A stretch of DNA of 64,000 nucleotides from DATADD01 sp046262355 (lineage in GTDB: Bacteria > Actinomycetota > CADDZG01 > WHSQ01). Shown piece by piece: positions 49,596 through 57,458 of the stretch. Position numbers and translations under genes: made by a program. The stretch is from positions 3,068 through 67,067 of the forward strand of contig JBHEMX010000089.1 of the NCBI GenBank assembly GCA_046262355.1, in the 5' to 3' direction. The notes below the pieces were generated by a model. The model was not told the origin of the DNA. It made no database searches and saw nothing but the letters and a program-made list of their open reading frames with translations. How positions within the stretch are numbered: the first letter of the stretch is position 1; the number at the start of each line of letters is the position of its first letter.

Positions 49596-49963
49596 TGTCC
49601 GAACGGCTCTACACGCTCGAGGAGGCCAACGCGCTCCTCCCCCATCTCGCTCCCGCGCTCGTCGAGTTGCGTGAGAGGTTCGAGGAGGCTGCCGAGATCC
49701 GCGTGCTCGTGACCAGGGCCGCCGCGGGCAACGGCTGGTCGGCGAAGCGAGAGCAGTGGTCTCGAACGCTCGCCCGGGTCGCCGAGTTGCTCGAGCGGCT
49801 CCAGGAGTGGGAGGTCGAGCTCAAGGACATCGCAAGCGGCCTCATCGACTTCCCGACCATGATCGAGGGCCGCGACGCCTATCTGTGCTGGCGCCTCGGC
49901 GAACCGGAGGTCGCGCACTGGCACTTCAAGGAGGACGGCTTCCGCGGCCGCCGGCCGCTGTGA
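49595..49963 (+). CDS. DUF2203 family protein
   Basis: A 122-residue protein with the DUF2203 pattern: LYTLEEANALLPHLAPALVE at the N-terminus, a helical middle with LARVAELLERLQEWEVELKD, and the conserved end GLIDFPTMIEGRDAYLCWRL then GEPEVAHWHFKEDGFRGRRP. The fold is probably a helical hairpin plus a small domain, and no catalytic function is known. The ATG overlaps the previous stop by one base. It is likely cytoplasmic. Confidence 0.85.
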   Translation: MSERLYTLEEANALLPHLAPALVELRERFEEAAEIRVLVTRAAAGNGWSAKREQWSRTLARVAELLERLQEWEVELKDIASGLIDFPTMIEGRDAYLCWRLGEPEVAHWHFKEDGFRGRRPL

Positions 49964-50024
49964 GCCTCGGCGGCTTCCGCGCGGCGCGGCCGTTCACGAT
50001 CCCCTCCACGCGCGCCTCGGCGCG

Positions 50025-50030
50025 TATCCT
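50025..50030 (+). promoter_or_regulatory. leaderless-type -10 element
   Basis: TATCCT lies six bases before the upp ATG, with no ribosome-binding site between. Confidence 0.45.
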
Positions 50031-50036
50031 CCGCCC

Positions 50037-50660
50037 ATGAGCGTTACGGTCGTCGATCATCCCCTCGCAGGGCATCTGCTGCTGGCGCTGCGCGACCGCC
50101 GGACCCTTGCGGCCGTGTTCCGGGCCTATACGAAGCGGCTCACCACGGTGCTGATCCTCGAGGCGACGAGGGACCTCGCGACGCGCCCTGGAAGCGTCAT
50201 GACCCCGCTCGAGGAGGCCACCGGCAGGGCGCTCGCGCAGCCCGTCGTCGTGGTTCCGATCCTGCGCGCGGGGCTCGGCATGCTCGACCCCGTCGTCCAG
50301 CTGTTCCCCGAGGTGCGCGTGGGCTACCTCGGCCTCGAGCGGGACGAGGCGACCTTCCAGCCGTCCGAGTACTACACCAAGCTGCCTCGTCTCGATGACG
50401 CTCGGACGTTCGTGCTCGACCCCATGCTCGCAACGGGCGGCTCGGCGATCGCCGCGCTCGACTCGGTCAAGGAGGCCGGCGCTCCCTCTGTGCGGATGGT
50501 GTCGATAGTATCTGCGCCGGAGGGCGTCAAGGCGCTCGAGGAGGCGCACCCGGACGTCGACATCGTCACGGCTACGATCGACCGGGAGCTCAACTCCAGC
50601 GCCTACATCCTTCCCGGGCTCGGCGACTTCGGCGACCGACTGTTCGGCACCCAACCCTGA
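50037..50660 (+). CDS. upp: uracil phosphoribosyltransferase
   Basis: A 207-residue pyrimidine salvage enzyme making UMP from uracil and PRPP. VVVVPILRAGLGMLDPVVQL, ERDEATFQPSEYYTKLPRLD and RTFVLDPMLATGGSAIAALD (the PRPP-binding D-P-M-L-A-T-G-G-S motif) are exactly those of Upp, and YILPGLGDFGDRLFGTQ is the normal C-terminus. It has its own TATCCT element six bases before the ATG. Confidence 0.95.
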   Translation: MSVTVVDHPLAGHLLLALRDRRTLAAVFRAYTKRLTTVLILEATRDLATRPGSVMTPLEEATGRALAQPVVVVPILRAGLGMLDPVVQLFPEVRVGYLGLERDEATFQPSEYYTKLPRLDDARTFVLDPMLATGGSAIAALDSVKEAGAPSVRMVSIVSAPEGVKALEEAHPDVDIVTATIDRELNSSAYILPGLGDFGDRLFGTQP

Positions 50661-50740
50661 CCTTTCTCCTCCCCGGAACAACGCCGCCTCGGCGCGCCGT
50701 CAAAGAGACCACAGCGGCCCGAGAAGGAAAGAGAGACATC

Positions 50741-51589
50741 ATGGTTCGGACCAGGATCGCGGCGGTGGCGGGAGCGATGCTCGTGGCCTCGGCGGCCGTG
50801 GCATGTTCGGGGAGCGACGACGGTGGCGGGGCTGGAGGCGACGGAGGGAGCTCGACCGGTGGGTCCTCCTCCCGGGCGCTCGAGGCGCAGGCCGACCTCG
50901 CCGTCGGCGGCGCGCCGGCACCTTCGGCCGCCACCAAGCTGCCGAACGTCGGGGCGTCGGTGATCAAGACGGCTGTCGTGACTGTGGGCGTAGCCGACGA
51001 CAAGCTCGAGGGCGCTCTGCAGAGCGCCATCCAGGTCGCCGGTCGGCTCGGCGGCTTCGTCGCATCGACGACGATCGGCGAAGACATGGGCACCGTTGTG
51101 ATCCGGGTGCCGTCCGAGCGCTTCGAACTCGCTCTCGCCGACCTCGAGGAGCTCGGCAAGGTCGCCAAGGAGACGGTCTCGGGGGAGGACGTCGGCCAGG
51201 AGTTCGTCGATCTACAGGCGCGCCTGCGCAACTGGCAGAGCCAGGAGGCGGTGCTCCTCAGGCTCATGGACCGCTCGCGCTCCGTGTCGGACACGATCCG
51301 GGTCCAGGGTGAGCTGTCCCGGGTCCAGTTCGAGATCGAGCGTCTGCGCGGCAGGCTCGGGTTCCTCGAGGATCAGACGGACCTGGGAACGATCACCGCC
51401 ACCTTCACGGGCGACGCCGGCGCGCCCGCCGAGCCCACGACGCTGGCGCGGGCGTGGAGCGAGGCGACGGGGGCGGCGCTCGCGGTGATCGCCGCGGGGA
51501 TCGTCGCGGTCGGGTTCGCCGCGCCGATCGCGCTGCTGGCGGGGGTCGTCCTGCTCGTGCGTGGCCTGCGGCCCCGCTTCACCTCCTGA
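50741..51589 (+). CDS. DUF4349 lipoprotein
   Basis: A 282-residue protein. A lipoprotein signal VAGAMLVASAAVACSG (Cys at residue ~22) is followed by a Gly/Ser-rich linker. The DUF4349 domain is seen in VIKTAVVTVGVADDKLEGAL, RLGGFVASTTIGEDMGTVVI, RVPSERFELALADLEELGKV and VQGELSRVQFEIERLRGRLG, the last a coiled coil. A C-terminal transmembrane helix (ALAVIAAGIVAVGFAAPIAL) and Arg-rich end anchor it again. An AGGAAAGAGAG site precedes the ATG. It may be a surface scaffold; the function is unknown. Confidence 0.82.
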   Translation: MVRTRIAAVAGAMLVASAAVACSGSDDGGGAGGDGGSSTGGSSSRALEAQADLAVGGAPAPSAATKLPNVGASVIKTAVVTVGVADDKLEGALQSAIQVAGRLGGFVASTTIGEDMGTVVIRVPSERFELALADLEELGKVAKETVSGEDVGQEFVDLQARLRNWQSQEAVLLRLMDRSRSVSDTIRVQGELSRVQFEIERLRGRLGFLEDQTDLGTITATFTGDAGAPAEPTTLARAWSEATGAALAVIAAGIVAVGFAAPIALLAGVVLLVRGLRPRFTS

Positions 51590-51594
51590 GGGCC

Positions 51595-51745
51595 TCGGGT
51601 CGGGAGCGGCCCGGGTCGGGAGCGGTCTCGGGCCGGGAGCGGCGTTGGCTCAGGAGCAGCATCAGGCCAGGAACGACCTGGGTCGGGGCGGCCCGGGTCG
51701 GGGCGGCCCGGGTCGGAAGCGGTCTCGGGTCAGGAGCGGCCCGAC
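51595..51745. repeat. GC-rich degenerate tandem repeats
   Basis: About seven imperfect units of CGGGTCGGGAGCGGCC occur, with internal drift. The right edge overlaps the last codons of the convergent gene at 51730-52359. It occupies the whole gap after the DUF4349 gene and could form a transcription-ending structure. Confidence 0.65.
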
Positions 51746-52359
51746 CTCAGGATGTCGAGCACGGCGCGCGCCTCGTCGTCCTCCACCTGACGGGGGGGTT
51801 CACCGGCTGATCGCTGCGGGCCCATCGCCCGGCGCAGGTTCTCCTCGGCCCGCTCGAGCGCCTCCTCGGCGGCCCTCAGCTTGACGCGCAGATCCGTCTC
51901 GCGCTGGTTCGCCCCGTGCAGGTCGCGCTCGAGCTCCTCGAGGCGCCCACGCTGCTGCGTGCTCTCGCGCGCGAAGGCCTCCACCTGCGCGGAGCGGAGC
52001 CCGTCGTCGCGCGCCAGCTCCAGCAGGCGGTCCACCACCGAACGCCCGATGTCGTCGTAGCTCAGGCGGGCGCTGCGGCGAGCCGCGCGGCTCGGCAGCA
52101 TCGACTCGGCGTCCTCGAGGGTGATCTCCTCGGTCGAGAGCACGTTGATTATCGTGTTGCGCCCGCGCCGCCCTCTCTGGACCACCTCGATGCGGCCGAG
52201 GTCCTCGAGAAGCTTGATCGCTTCGGCCGAGCGCACGGAGTTGAGTCCGGCATCGGCCGCTATCTGGCGCAGCTTGCCCTCAAAGGTTTGGTCTTCGGAC
52301 TTCTGCGACAGCGCATCGAGAAGTCGATTCGCGAGCTCATGCAGATTGGTTCGGGCCAT
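51730..52359 (-). CDS. winged-helix plus coiled-coil protein of unknown function
   Basis: A 209-residue protein. Residues ~1-80 look like a winged helix: LANRLLDALSQKSEDQTFEG, LRQIAADAGLNSVRSAEAIK and LLEDLGRIEVVQRGRRGRNT, the last with a wing-like basic loop. Residues ~115-185 form a coiled coil (QQRGRLEELERDLHGANQRE, LRAAEEALERAEENLRRAM). No family is recognised. The AT-rich region just upstream has TAAGATTAGTTAAG-like sequence, a likely promoter. It lies beside the BldC-like gene on the same strand, suggesting regulation or DNA organisation, but this is inference. Confidence 0.65.
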   Translation of the reverse strand: MARTNLHELANRLLDALSQKSEDQTFEGKLRQIAADAGLNSVRSAEAIKLLEDLGRIEVVQRGRRGRNTIINVLSTEEITLEDAESMLPSRAARRSARLSYDDIGRSVVDRLLELARDDGLRSAQVEAFARESTQQRGRLEELERDLHGANQRETDLRVKLRAAEEALERAEENLRRAMGPQRSAGEPPRQVEDDEARAVLDILRSGRS

Positions 52360-52436
52360 CGACCCCGCTTCCTGTAGAAACCGCCGGAGAGTTGCTTAAC
52401 TAATCTTATCGGGGGCGGTTACTTAGTCCAATCGCG

Positions 52437-52538
52437 CGCGGCCCTCTGGAGGGGCGCGCCGGAGCGGGCACGCGGCCCTCTGGAGAGGCGCGCCGGAGCG
52501 GGCACGCGGGCCCGCTGGAGGGGCTCGCCGGAGCGGGC
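52437..52538. repeat. three tandem 34-bp units upstream of the winged-helix gene
   Basis: Units 52437-52470, 52471-52504 and 52505-52538 share CGCGGCCCTCTGGAGGGGCG followed by CGCCGGAGCGGGCA, with a few differences. Each contains a GC-rich palindrome. It sits just after the BldC stop and before the promoter of the next gene. Confidence 0.75.
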
Positions 52539-52543
52539 GGGGG

Positions 52544-52777
52544 TCAGTGGTCGCGAGGCGACCCGCCCTGTTCGTCGACGACCCGCAGGCGGCGCGCGAG
52601 CTCGTGGATCGGCCCCGCGGGGAACCTCCGATGCCCTCCGAGGGTGACGAGGTGCGGAAGCTTGCCCTCCTTGGCCCAGCGTGCGACGGTCTTCGGGGAG
52701 ACCCTGAGGATGCGAGCCACCTCGCCCGAGGTGATGTAGGCCTCGTCGGCGTAGGACTCCTGGAAGTCGGGCTTGCC
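52544..52777 (-). CDS. bldC: BldC-like MerR/excisionase-type DNA-binding protein
   Basis: A ~77-residue single HTH protein. AYITSGEVARILRVSPKTVA then RWAKEGKLPHLVTLGGHRRF matches Streptomyces BldC, a MerR-like protein that binds direct repeats. TTG 52777 is preferred because GAGGAG lies five bases upstream and the length (77 residues) fits BldC; a longer frame to 52834 has no similarity. BldC regulates entry into development. With BldD elsewhere in the window, it supports an actinobacterial origin. Confidence 0.8.
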   Translation of the reverse strand, partial: GKPDFQESYADEAYITSGEVARILRVSPKTVARWAKEGKLPHLVTLGGHRRFPAGPIHELARRLRVVDEQGGSPRDH

Positions 52778-52984
52778 CAAACGGTCTCCTCGAACATCGC
52801 CGATACGTCGAACCCACGGGCCGCGCTCGCGCACGCCTCTGAGTTGTATCGACCCATCGGGCGACGACCTGAGAAATGGGCCGCGGGAGCTACTCGGCGC
52901 GGCAGGCGACGGGCGCGCGGCGACCTTTGTGCAGCCACCGTCGCCCGGCGAGGGTGGCTTTCGGTCGGGTGAGACCGAGGAGCC

Positions 52985-53212
52985 CTACTCGAAGAGGGCC
53001 TGGATGCGGATGCGCAAGCGAGGCGGACACCGCTGGCCGGCTCGGAGGCGGGCCACGATCCGGGCGACCTCCTCGTCGAGCCCGTAGCGCTCGAGGCACG
53101 GCCGGCACTCCTCGAGATGAGTGCGGATCTCGAGACGCTCGGTCTCGTTGAGCACCTCTCCGTCCAGGAAGAAGTAGGCCCGTTGCAGCGTCTCCGTGCA
53201 GTTGTATGTCAT
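52985..53212 (-). CDS. rsrA: RsrA-like zinc-binding anti-sigma factor
   Basis: A 75-residue ZAS-type protein. NCTETLQRAYFFLDGEVLNE, THLEECRPCLERYGLDEEVA and LRIRIQALFE fit RsrA/mycothiol-system anti-sigma proteins. The H-x-x-x-C-x-x-C motif (HLEECRPC) is present and the first Cys (residue 5) supplies the fourth ligand. In Streptomyces, disulfide stress oxidises these cysteines and frees SigR. It lies next to the SigR-like gene. A TTG start overlapping that gene's stop (53272) is possible but would add unrelated residues. Confidence 0.88.
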   Translation of the reverse strand: MTYNCTETLQRAYFFLDGEVLNETERLEIRTHLEECRPCLERYGLDEEVARIVARLRAGQRCPPRLRIRIQALFE

Positions 53213-53268
53213 GTCGTTCCCGAGCCCATCTCGTCCCCCGGTTCGCCACGACGCCCGGCCGGCGCCAG

Positions 53269-53874
53269 TCAATCCCTTCCAGCGGCGCCTTTCACGATCC
53301 CGCGCTCACGCGCCAAGTCCCACAACCTCTTCTGCAGAGCTTTTCTTCCCCGGTGGAGGCGAGACATGACGGTTCCCATCGGGACGTCCATGATCTGGGC
53401 CATCTCGGCATACGAGAACCCCTCGATGTCCGACAGCACGACGGCGAGGCGGAACTGCTCCGGGAGGTCCTCGATCGCCTCGAGGATGTCGGAATCCACG
53501 AGCGAGTCCAGCACGATGCTCTCGGGCGTCTTGGCGAACTGCGCGCCGTGATCCTTGATCGCCTGGTAGAGGTCGAACTCCTCGAGCTGGTCCTGCGAGA
53601 CCTTCTGCGGCTCTCGTTGCCGCTTGCGATAAGTGTTGATGTAGGCGTTGGTCAAGATGCGGAAGAGCCACGCCTTGAGGTTCGTTCCGGGCTCGAAGCG
53701 ATCGAAGGCGCGATAGGCGCGCAACATCGTCTCCTGGACGAGGTCCTCGGCGTCGGCGGGGTTGCGCGTCATCCGCAGCGCCGCGCCGTAGAGGGAGTCC
53801 AGCAGCGGCAGGGCGTCGGCCTGGAAGCGCCGGCTGTCCTCCTTGCTGAGTCGAACCGGGGTCGCCTCAGCCAC
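53269..53874 (-). CDS. sigR: SigR/SigH-type ECF sigma factor
   Basis: A 201-residue ECF sigma factor. Region 2: YGAALRMTRNPADAEDLVQE, TMLRAYRAFDRFEPGTNLKA and WLFRILTNAYINTYRKRQRE. Region 4: IEDLPEQFRLAVVLSDIEGF, SYAEMAQIMDVPMGTVMSRL and HRGRKALQKRLWDLARERGI. These are the sequences of the SigR/SigH group, and the ZAS anti-sigma gene follows directly. The start is GTG 53874, overlapping the 3' end of the upstream Ddl gene by eight bases. Oxidative or thiol stress is the likely trigger. Confidence 0.93.
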   Translation of the reverse strand: MAEATPVRLSKEDSRRFQADALPLLDSLYGAALRMTRNPADAEDLVQETMLRAYRAFDRFEPGTNLKAWLFRILTNAYINTYRKRQREPQKVSQDQLEEFDLYQAIKDHGAQFAKTPESIVLDSLVDSDILEAIEDLPEQFRLAVVLSDIEGFSYAEMAQIMDVPMGTVMSRLHRGRKALQKRLWDLARERGIVKGAAGRD

Positions 53875-55039
53875 CGAGCTTGACCCCCCGAGAGCGCTCC
53901 AGCATGCCCGAATCGAACGTGAAAACGAGCTCCGACCGCTGCTCGTGACGGCGCAGCGCTATCTCGATCATCTCCTCCAGGAGCGCGTCGAACGTCATCC
54001 CCGAAGCCTCCCACAGGTAGAATGCAAGCGAGCCGGGGACCGTGTTGATCTCCATGACCCACGTCTCGCCGCTGTCGGGGCGCACGAACGAGTCGACGCG
54101 CGCGACGCCTGCCGCGTCAACGGCTCGGAAGGCGCGCACCGCATTGTCCTGGACCTGCTCGGTGAGCGCCTCGGGGATCGGTGCCGGGATGCGCCTCTGT
54201 TGCGCCGCCATGCCCCCGGGCGCCGTGGACTTTCCTCCGCGCAGGTACTTGTCGGAGAACGTGAGGAACTCCTCCCACGCAACAGGCTGCTCGCACACCG
54301 ACGCGCGCGGCTCACGGCCCGCCCCGCCCAGCACGGCGCAGTTGACCTCCATGCAGCCCTCCATGGACCGCTCCACCAAGATCCGCCGGTCGTAGCGGCG
54401 GGCGACGTCGAGCGCCGCCAGCAGCGCCGCACGATCGCCGGCCCTCGCGATGCCCACGCTCGAGCCGAGGCGCGCGGGCTTGACGAAGGCGGGGTATCCG
54501 ACACGGGCCTCGACCTCGTCGAGGACCCCGTCCTCGTCCCTCTCGAGACGCTCGGTCTCCACGAGCACGTCCTTCACCACCGGGAGACCCGCCGACGCGA
54601 ACGCGGCCTTCATGGTGACCTTGTCCATCCCCACCGCCGAGCCGACGACGCCGGAGCAGGTGTAGGGCAGATCCGCCATCTCGAGGACGCCCTGGAGCGT
54701 CCCATCCTCGCCGAAGGTCCCATGGATGCAGGGCACGACGACGTCGAGCGGGATCCTCCGGGGCCCTCGGAGGCGTCCGCCTACGCGCAGGAGGCCGCCG
54801 TATGCCGCGCTCGGCGGCACGAAGCTGTCCTCGCCGACCTCCTCCCACCGGCTCTTGGCGTAGACCTCGAGGTCGTCCAGTCCCGGCGCCGAGAGCCACC
54901 GGCCCTCGCGCGTGATGTAGATAGGGACGATCTCGTGGCGGGCCCTTAGCTGGGCCATGACCTGGTGCGCCGTCACGATCGAGACCTCGTGCTCCACCGA
55001 ACGGCCCCCGAAGATGACGCCCACCGTTAGCCTTCTCAT
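53867..55039 (-). CDS. ddl: D-alanine--D-alanine ligase
   Basis: A 390-residue ATP-grasp enzyme joining two D-Ala residues for peptidoglycan. TVGVIFGGRSVEHEVSIVTA, PCIHGTFGEDGTLQGVLEM, GYPAFVKPARLGSSVGIARA (ATP loop), RILVERSMEGCMEVNCAVLG and TWVMEINTVPGSLAFYLWEA all match Ddl. ATG 55039 gives the normal MRRLTVGVIFGG start. Its 3' end overlaps sigR. It lies just downstream of the MurF-like gene, forming a cell-wall operon. Confidence 0.93.
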   Translation of the reverse strand: MRRLTVGVIFGGRSVEHEVSIVTAHQVMAQLRARHEIVPIYITREGRWLSAPGLDDLEVYAKSRWEEVGEDSFVPPSAAYGGLLRVGGRLRGPRRIPLDVVVPCIHGTFGEDGTLQGVLEMADLPYTCSGVVGSAVGMDKVTMKAAFASAGLPVVKDVLVETERLERDEDGVLDEVEARVGYPAFVKPARLGSSVGIARAGDRAALLAALDVARRYDRRILVERSMEGCMEVNCAVLGGAGREPRASVCEQPVAWEEFLTFSDKYLRGGKSTAPGGMAAQQRRIPAPIPEALTEQVQDNAVRAFRAVDAAGVARVDSFVRPDSGETWVMEINTVPGSLAFYLWEASGMTFDALLEEMIEIALRRHEQRSELVFTFDSGMLERSRGVKLGG

Positions 55040-55095
55040 TGGCCCGGAGTCTAAGGGCCGCGGCGCGCCGCGGGCCGGGGCTGCGCCCTTTCCGT

Positions 55096-56625
55096 TCACT
55101 CCTCGAGGTGGTCGGGAAGATCGTTCTCGAACAGGACGACGTCGCCGGCGGCGAGCAGGGTCTCGAGATGCACGCGGGCCTCCGTCAGCGAACCGACCTC
55201 GAGGACGCGCGCGTGCCCGTCGGCGCGCTGGGCCCCGGACACGAGCGCAGCGCGGTTGAGCGGCGCCACCACGATGAGCTCGTCGGCCACCCTGGCCGCG
55301 TGCTCCCCGAAGCGCTCGTTCGCCTCGTACTGCAGCGACCCCAGCTCGACGATCCCGGGGGTCACGATGACCTTGCGACGGCCCGGCATGGCTGCGAGAA
55401 CCTCGAGCGCGGCCGCCGCCCCGTCCGGATTGGAATTGTAGGCGTCGTCGATCACGGTGATGCCTCCGGTCCCCGCGAGGAGCTGGAGCCGATGCTCGAC
55501 GGCCTCTGCGGCCGCGATGGGTCCGGCGAGCCGATCCAAGGGACGGCCCAGGCGCGTCGCCACGGCGACCCCGGCGAGGAGGTGGCCCATCGCATGCCCG
55601 CCCAAGAGCCTCGTCGCCACCTCGAGCCGTTCGCCCCGCTCGACGTCCACGATCGCAAGCTCGGTGCCGTCGCCCGTGACGCGCACGTCGTGGGCGGTTA
55701 GCTGCGGCGCGCCGGCGGGATCGAGACCGTAGCGGACGACGCGCCGACCGGCCGTCGCGTTCGCGAGGGCGCGTACCTCGAGGTCGTCACAGTTCATGAT
55801 CGCGATGCCGTCCGGCGGGAGGCTCTCGATCAGCTCGTACTTCGTGGTCCGGATCGCTTCGATCGAACCGAAGCGCTCCAGGTGGGCGGGTCCGATCGCC
55901 GTGAGGACGCCGACCGTGGGATGAACGAGATCGCAGAGCTCTCGAATCTCGCCGCGACCGTATGCGCCCATCTCGACGACGAAGAAGCGATGCCGCTGCT
56001 CGAGGCGCTCGTTGATCGTTCGACAGATCCCCATCGTCGTGTTGAACGAGCCGGGGCTCGCCAGCACCTCTTCTCCATCGAGCATGCGCTCGATCGCGAA
56101 CTTCGTCGACGTCTTGCCGAAGGAACCGGTCACGCCGATCACGACGGGGGCGACGGCCGCGAGCTTGCGGCGCGCCGCATCGAGATAGCGCCGGTTGATG
56201 ACGGCCTGCACCGGTGACAGCGCGAGGTCGGCCGCGACGAGGATGTGCGGCGCGCCCACGAACACGAGCGCCGAAGCGATCGCCCAGGTCCCGACGTCGT
56301 AGGGCCAGCCCCCGGCGAGATGGGCGGCCGCGGCCGGCAGCAGGATCGCCAGCACCGACACGGCGGTCGCCACTGCGAGGATGCGCCACGCCCGTCCCGT
56401 CAACGCGAGCGCCTTCTTGGCCGGCTGCGGCGCAAGGAACAGCGCCCGGCGGCGGTTCTGGCGGCACCAGCGCAGGAAGCGCGCTCGCTTGTAGCCTTCG
56501 AGTTGAAAGACGTGCAGGGCGCGGCGCAGACGAACGAGCTGCCACGCCGAGAACAGCGGCACGATCCCGAACAGGAGCGCGCGCAGCACGAGCGAGTATC
56601 CGGGGAAGGGGTCCGCGAAACCCAT
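55096..56625 (-). CDS. MurF-like Mur ligase with membrane-spanning N-terminus
   Basis: A 509-residue protein. Residues 1-155 hold three hydrophobic segments (LVLRALLFGIVPLFSAWQLV, AVATAVSVLAILLPAAAAHL, IASALVFVGAPHILVAADLA) and no UDP-binding domain. The Mur ligase central domain follows: VVIGVTGSFGKTSTKFAIER (P-loop), FVVEMGAYGRGEIRELCDLV (catalytic Glu) and VGVLTAIGPAHLERFGSIE (His). The C-terminal part has VIDDAYNSNPDGAAAALEVL. These fit MurF, which adds D-Ala-D-Ala to the UDP-muramyl tripeptide. The membrane domain in place of the usual N-terminal domain is unusual, hence the cautious name. The ddl gene comes next. Confidence 0.8.
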   Translation of the reverse strand: MGFADPFPGYSLVLRALLFGIVPLFSAWQLVRLRRALHVFQLEGYKRARFLRWCRQNRRRALFLAPQPAKKALALTGRAWRILAVATAVSVLAILLPAAAAHLAGGWPYDVGTWAIASALVFVGAPHILVAADLALSPVQAVINRRYLDAARRKLAAVAPVVIGVTGSFGKTSTKFAIERMLDGEEVLASPGSFNTTMGICRTINERLEQRHRFFVVEMGAYGRGEIRELCDLVHPTVGVLTAIGPAHLERFGSIEAIRTTKYELIESLPPDGIAIMNCDDLEVRALANATAGRRVVRYGLDPAGAPQLTAHDVRVTGDGTELAIVDVERGERLEVATRLLGGHAMGHLLAGVAVATRLGRPLDRLAGPIAAAEAVEHRLQLLAGTGGITVIDDAYNSNPDGAAAALEVLAAMPGRRKVIVTPGIVELGSLQYEANERFGEHAARVADELIVVAPLNRAALVSGAQRADGHARVLEVGSLTEARVHLETLLAAGDVVLFENDLPDHLEE

Positions 56626-56627
56626 GC

Positions 56628-57425
56628 CTACGGCGCGCCGAGAAGGAAGTGACGCGCGATGCGACAGAAGCGTTCGGGCTCGTCGAGGTAGGCGAAGTGA
56701 CCGGCGCCCTCGAAGAGAACGAGCCCTGCGTCTGGGATCAAGCGCTCCATGGTGCGCGCCGACTGGACCGGGACCGCGTCGTCCTCGGTGCCCCACACCA
56801 GCAGGGTGGGGCTCTTGACCAGCGGCATCAGATGAGAGAAGTCCTCGTTGACGGTCTTGACGAGCATCGGACGCAGCGGCCCCGCGTCACGATAGTCTTG
56901 GGACGCTATGCGCCCGTAGATCGCGTCGCGCGTCCTGCGCCCCGGCGATCCGAGCCTGCCCACCGAACGGGCCGTGCGCGCGGCGCCGCGCCTGAGCCGG
57001 ACGCCGGTCGAGGCCGGCGATCGTATCCCGTTGGAGCCGATGAGGATCAGCTTGTCGACCAGCTCGGTGTGTGTCGCTGCGATGTAGAGCGAGGTCTTCC
57101 CCCCGAATGAGTGGCCCACGAAGTGCGCCCGCGCAACGCCTACTCGAGCGAGGACGTCGGCGACGTACTCGGCATGATCGGGGGTCCCCCACACCCCCTC
57201 GGGCGGTGGCGAGTCACCGAATCCGGGGAGATCCACGGCCAGCACCCGGAAGCGATCGCCGAGACACCGAACGACCGGGGCCATCGACTCGATGCGACCG
57301 CCCCAGCCGTGGAGGACGACGACCGCCTCGCCCTCGCCCACGTCGAGCAAGCGCGTGGGTTGCCCCGCAACCGAGATCGAGGCGGTGAGCTCCTGGATGC
57401 CCGGGGGGCGTTCGCTCTCGGTCAT
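56628..57425 (-). CDS. alpha/beta hydrolase
   Basis: A 265-residue classic alpha/beta hydrolase. AVVVLHGWGGRIESMAPVV is the oxyanion strand, VLAVDLPGFGDSPPPEGVWG precedes the elbow AHFVGHSFGGKTSLYIAATH (G-H-S-F-G), LLVWGTEDDAVPV holds the Asp and FEGAGHFAYLDEPERF the His. It resembles the MenH/BioH-like group, but no substrate can be named. It is translated just before the MurF-like gene (two-base gap between stop and ATG), so it belongs to the cell-wall operon. Because menH is not seen elsewhere in the window, a MenH role is possible but unproven. Confidence 0.85.
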   Translation of the reverse strand: MTESERPPGIQELTASISVAGQPTRLLDVGEGEAVVVLHGWGGRIESMAPVVRCLGDRFRVLAVDLPGFGDSPPPEGVWGTPDHAEYVADVLARVGVARAHFVGHSFGGKTSLYIAATHTELVDKLILIGSNGIRSPASTGVRLRRGAARTARSVGRLGSPGRRTRDAIYGRIASQDYRDAGPLRPMLVKTVNEDFSHLMPLVKSPTLLVWGTEDDAVPVQSARTMERLIPDAGLVLFEGAGHFAYLDEPERFCRIARHFLLGAP

Positions 57426-57458
57426 ACCCTGGGCGAGGCCGGTGGCAGCGCCCTCGGG

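Noticed and set aside
52437..52538. Repeat array as a CRISPR
   Set aside because: The three 34-base units are contiguous without spacers, and no Cas genes are present.
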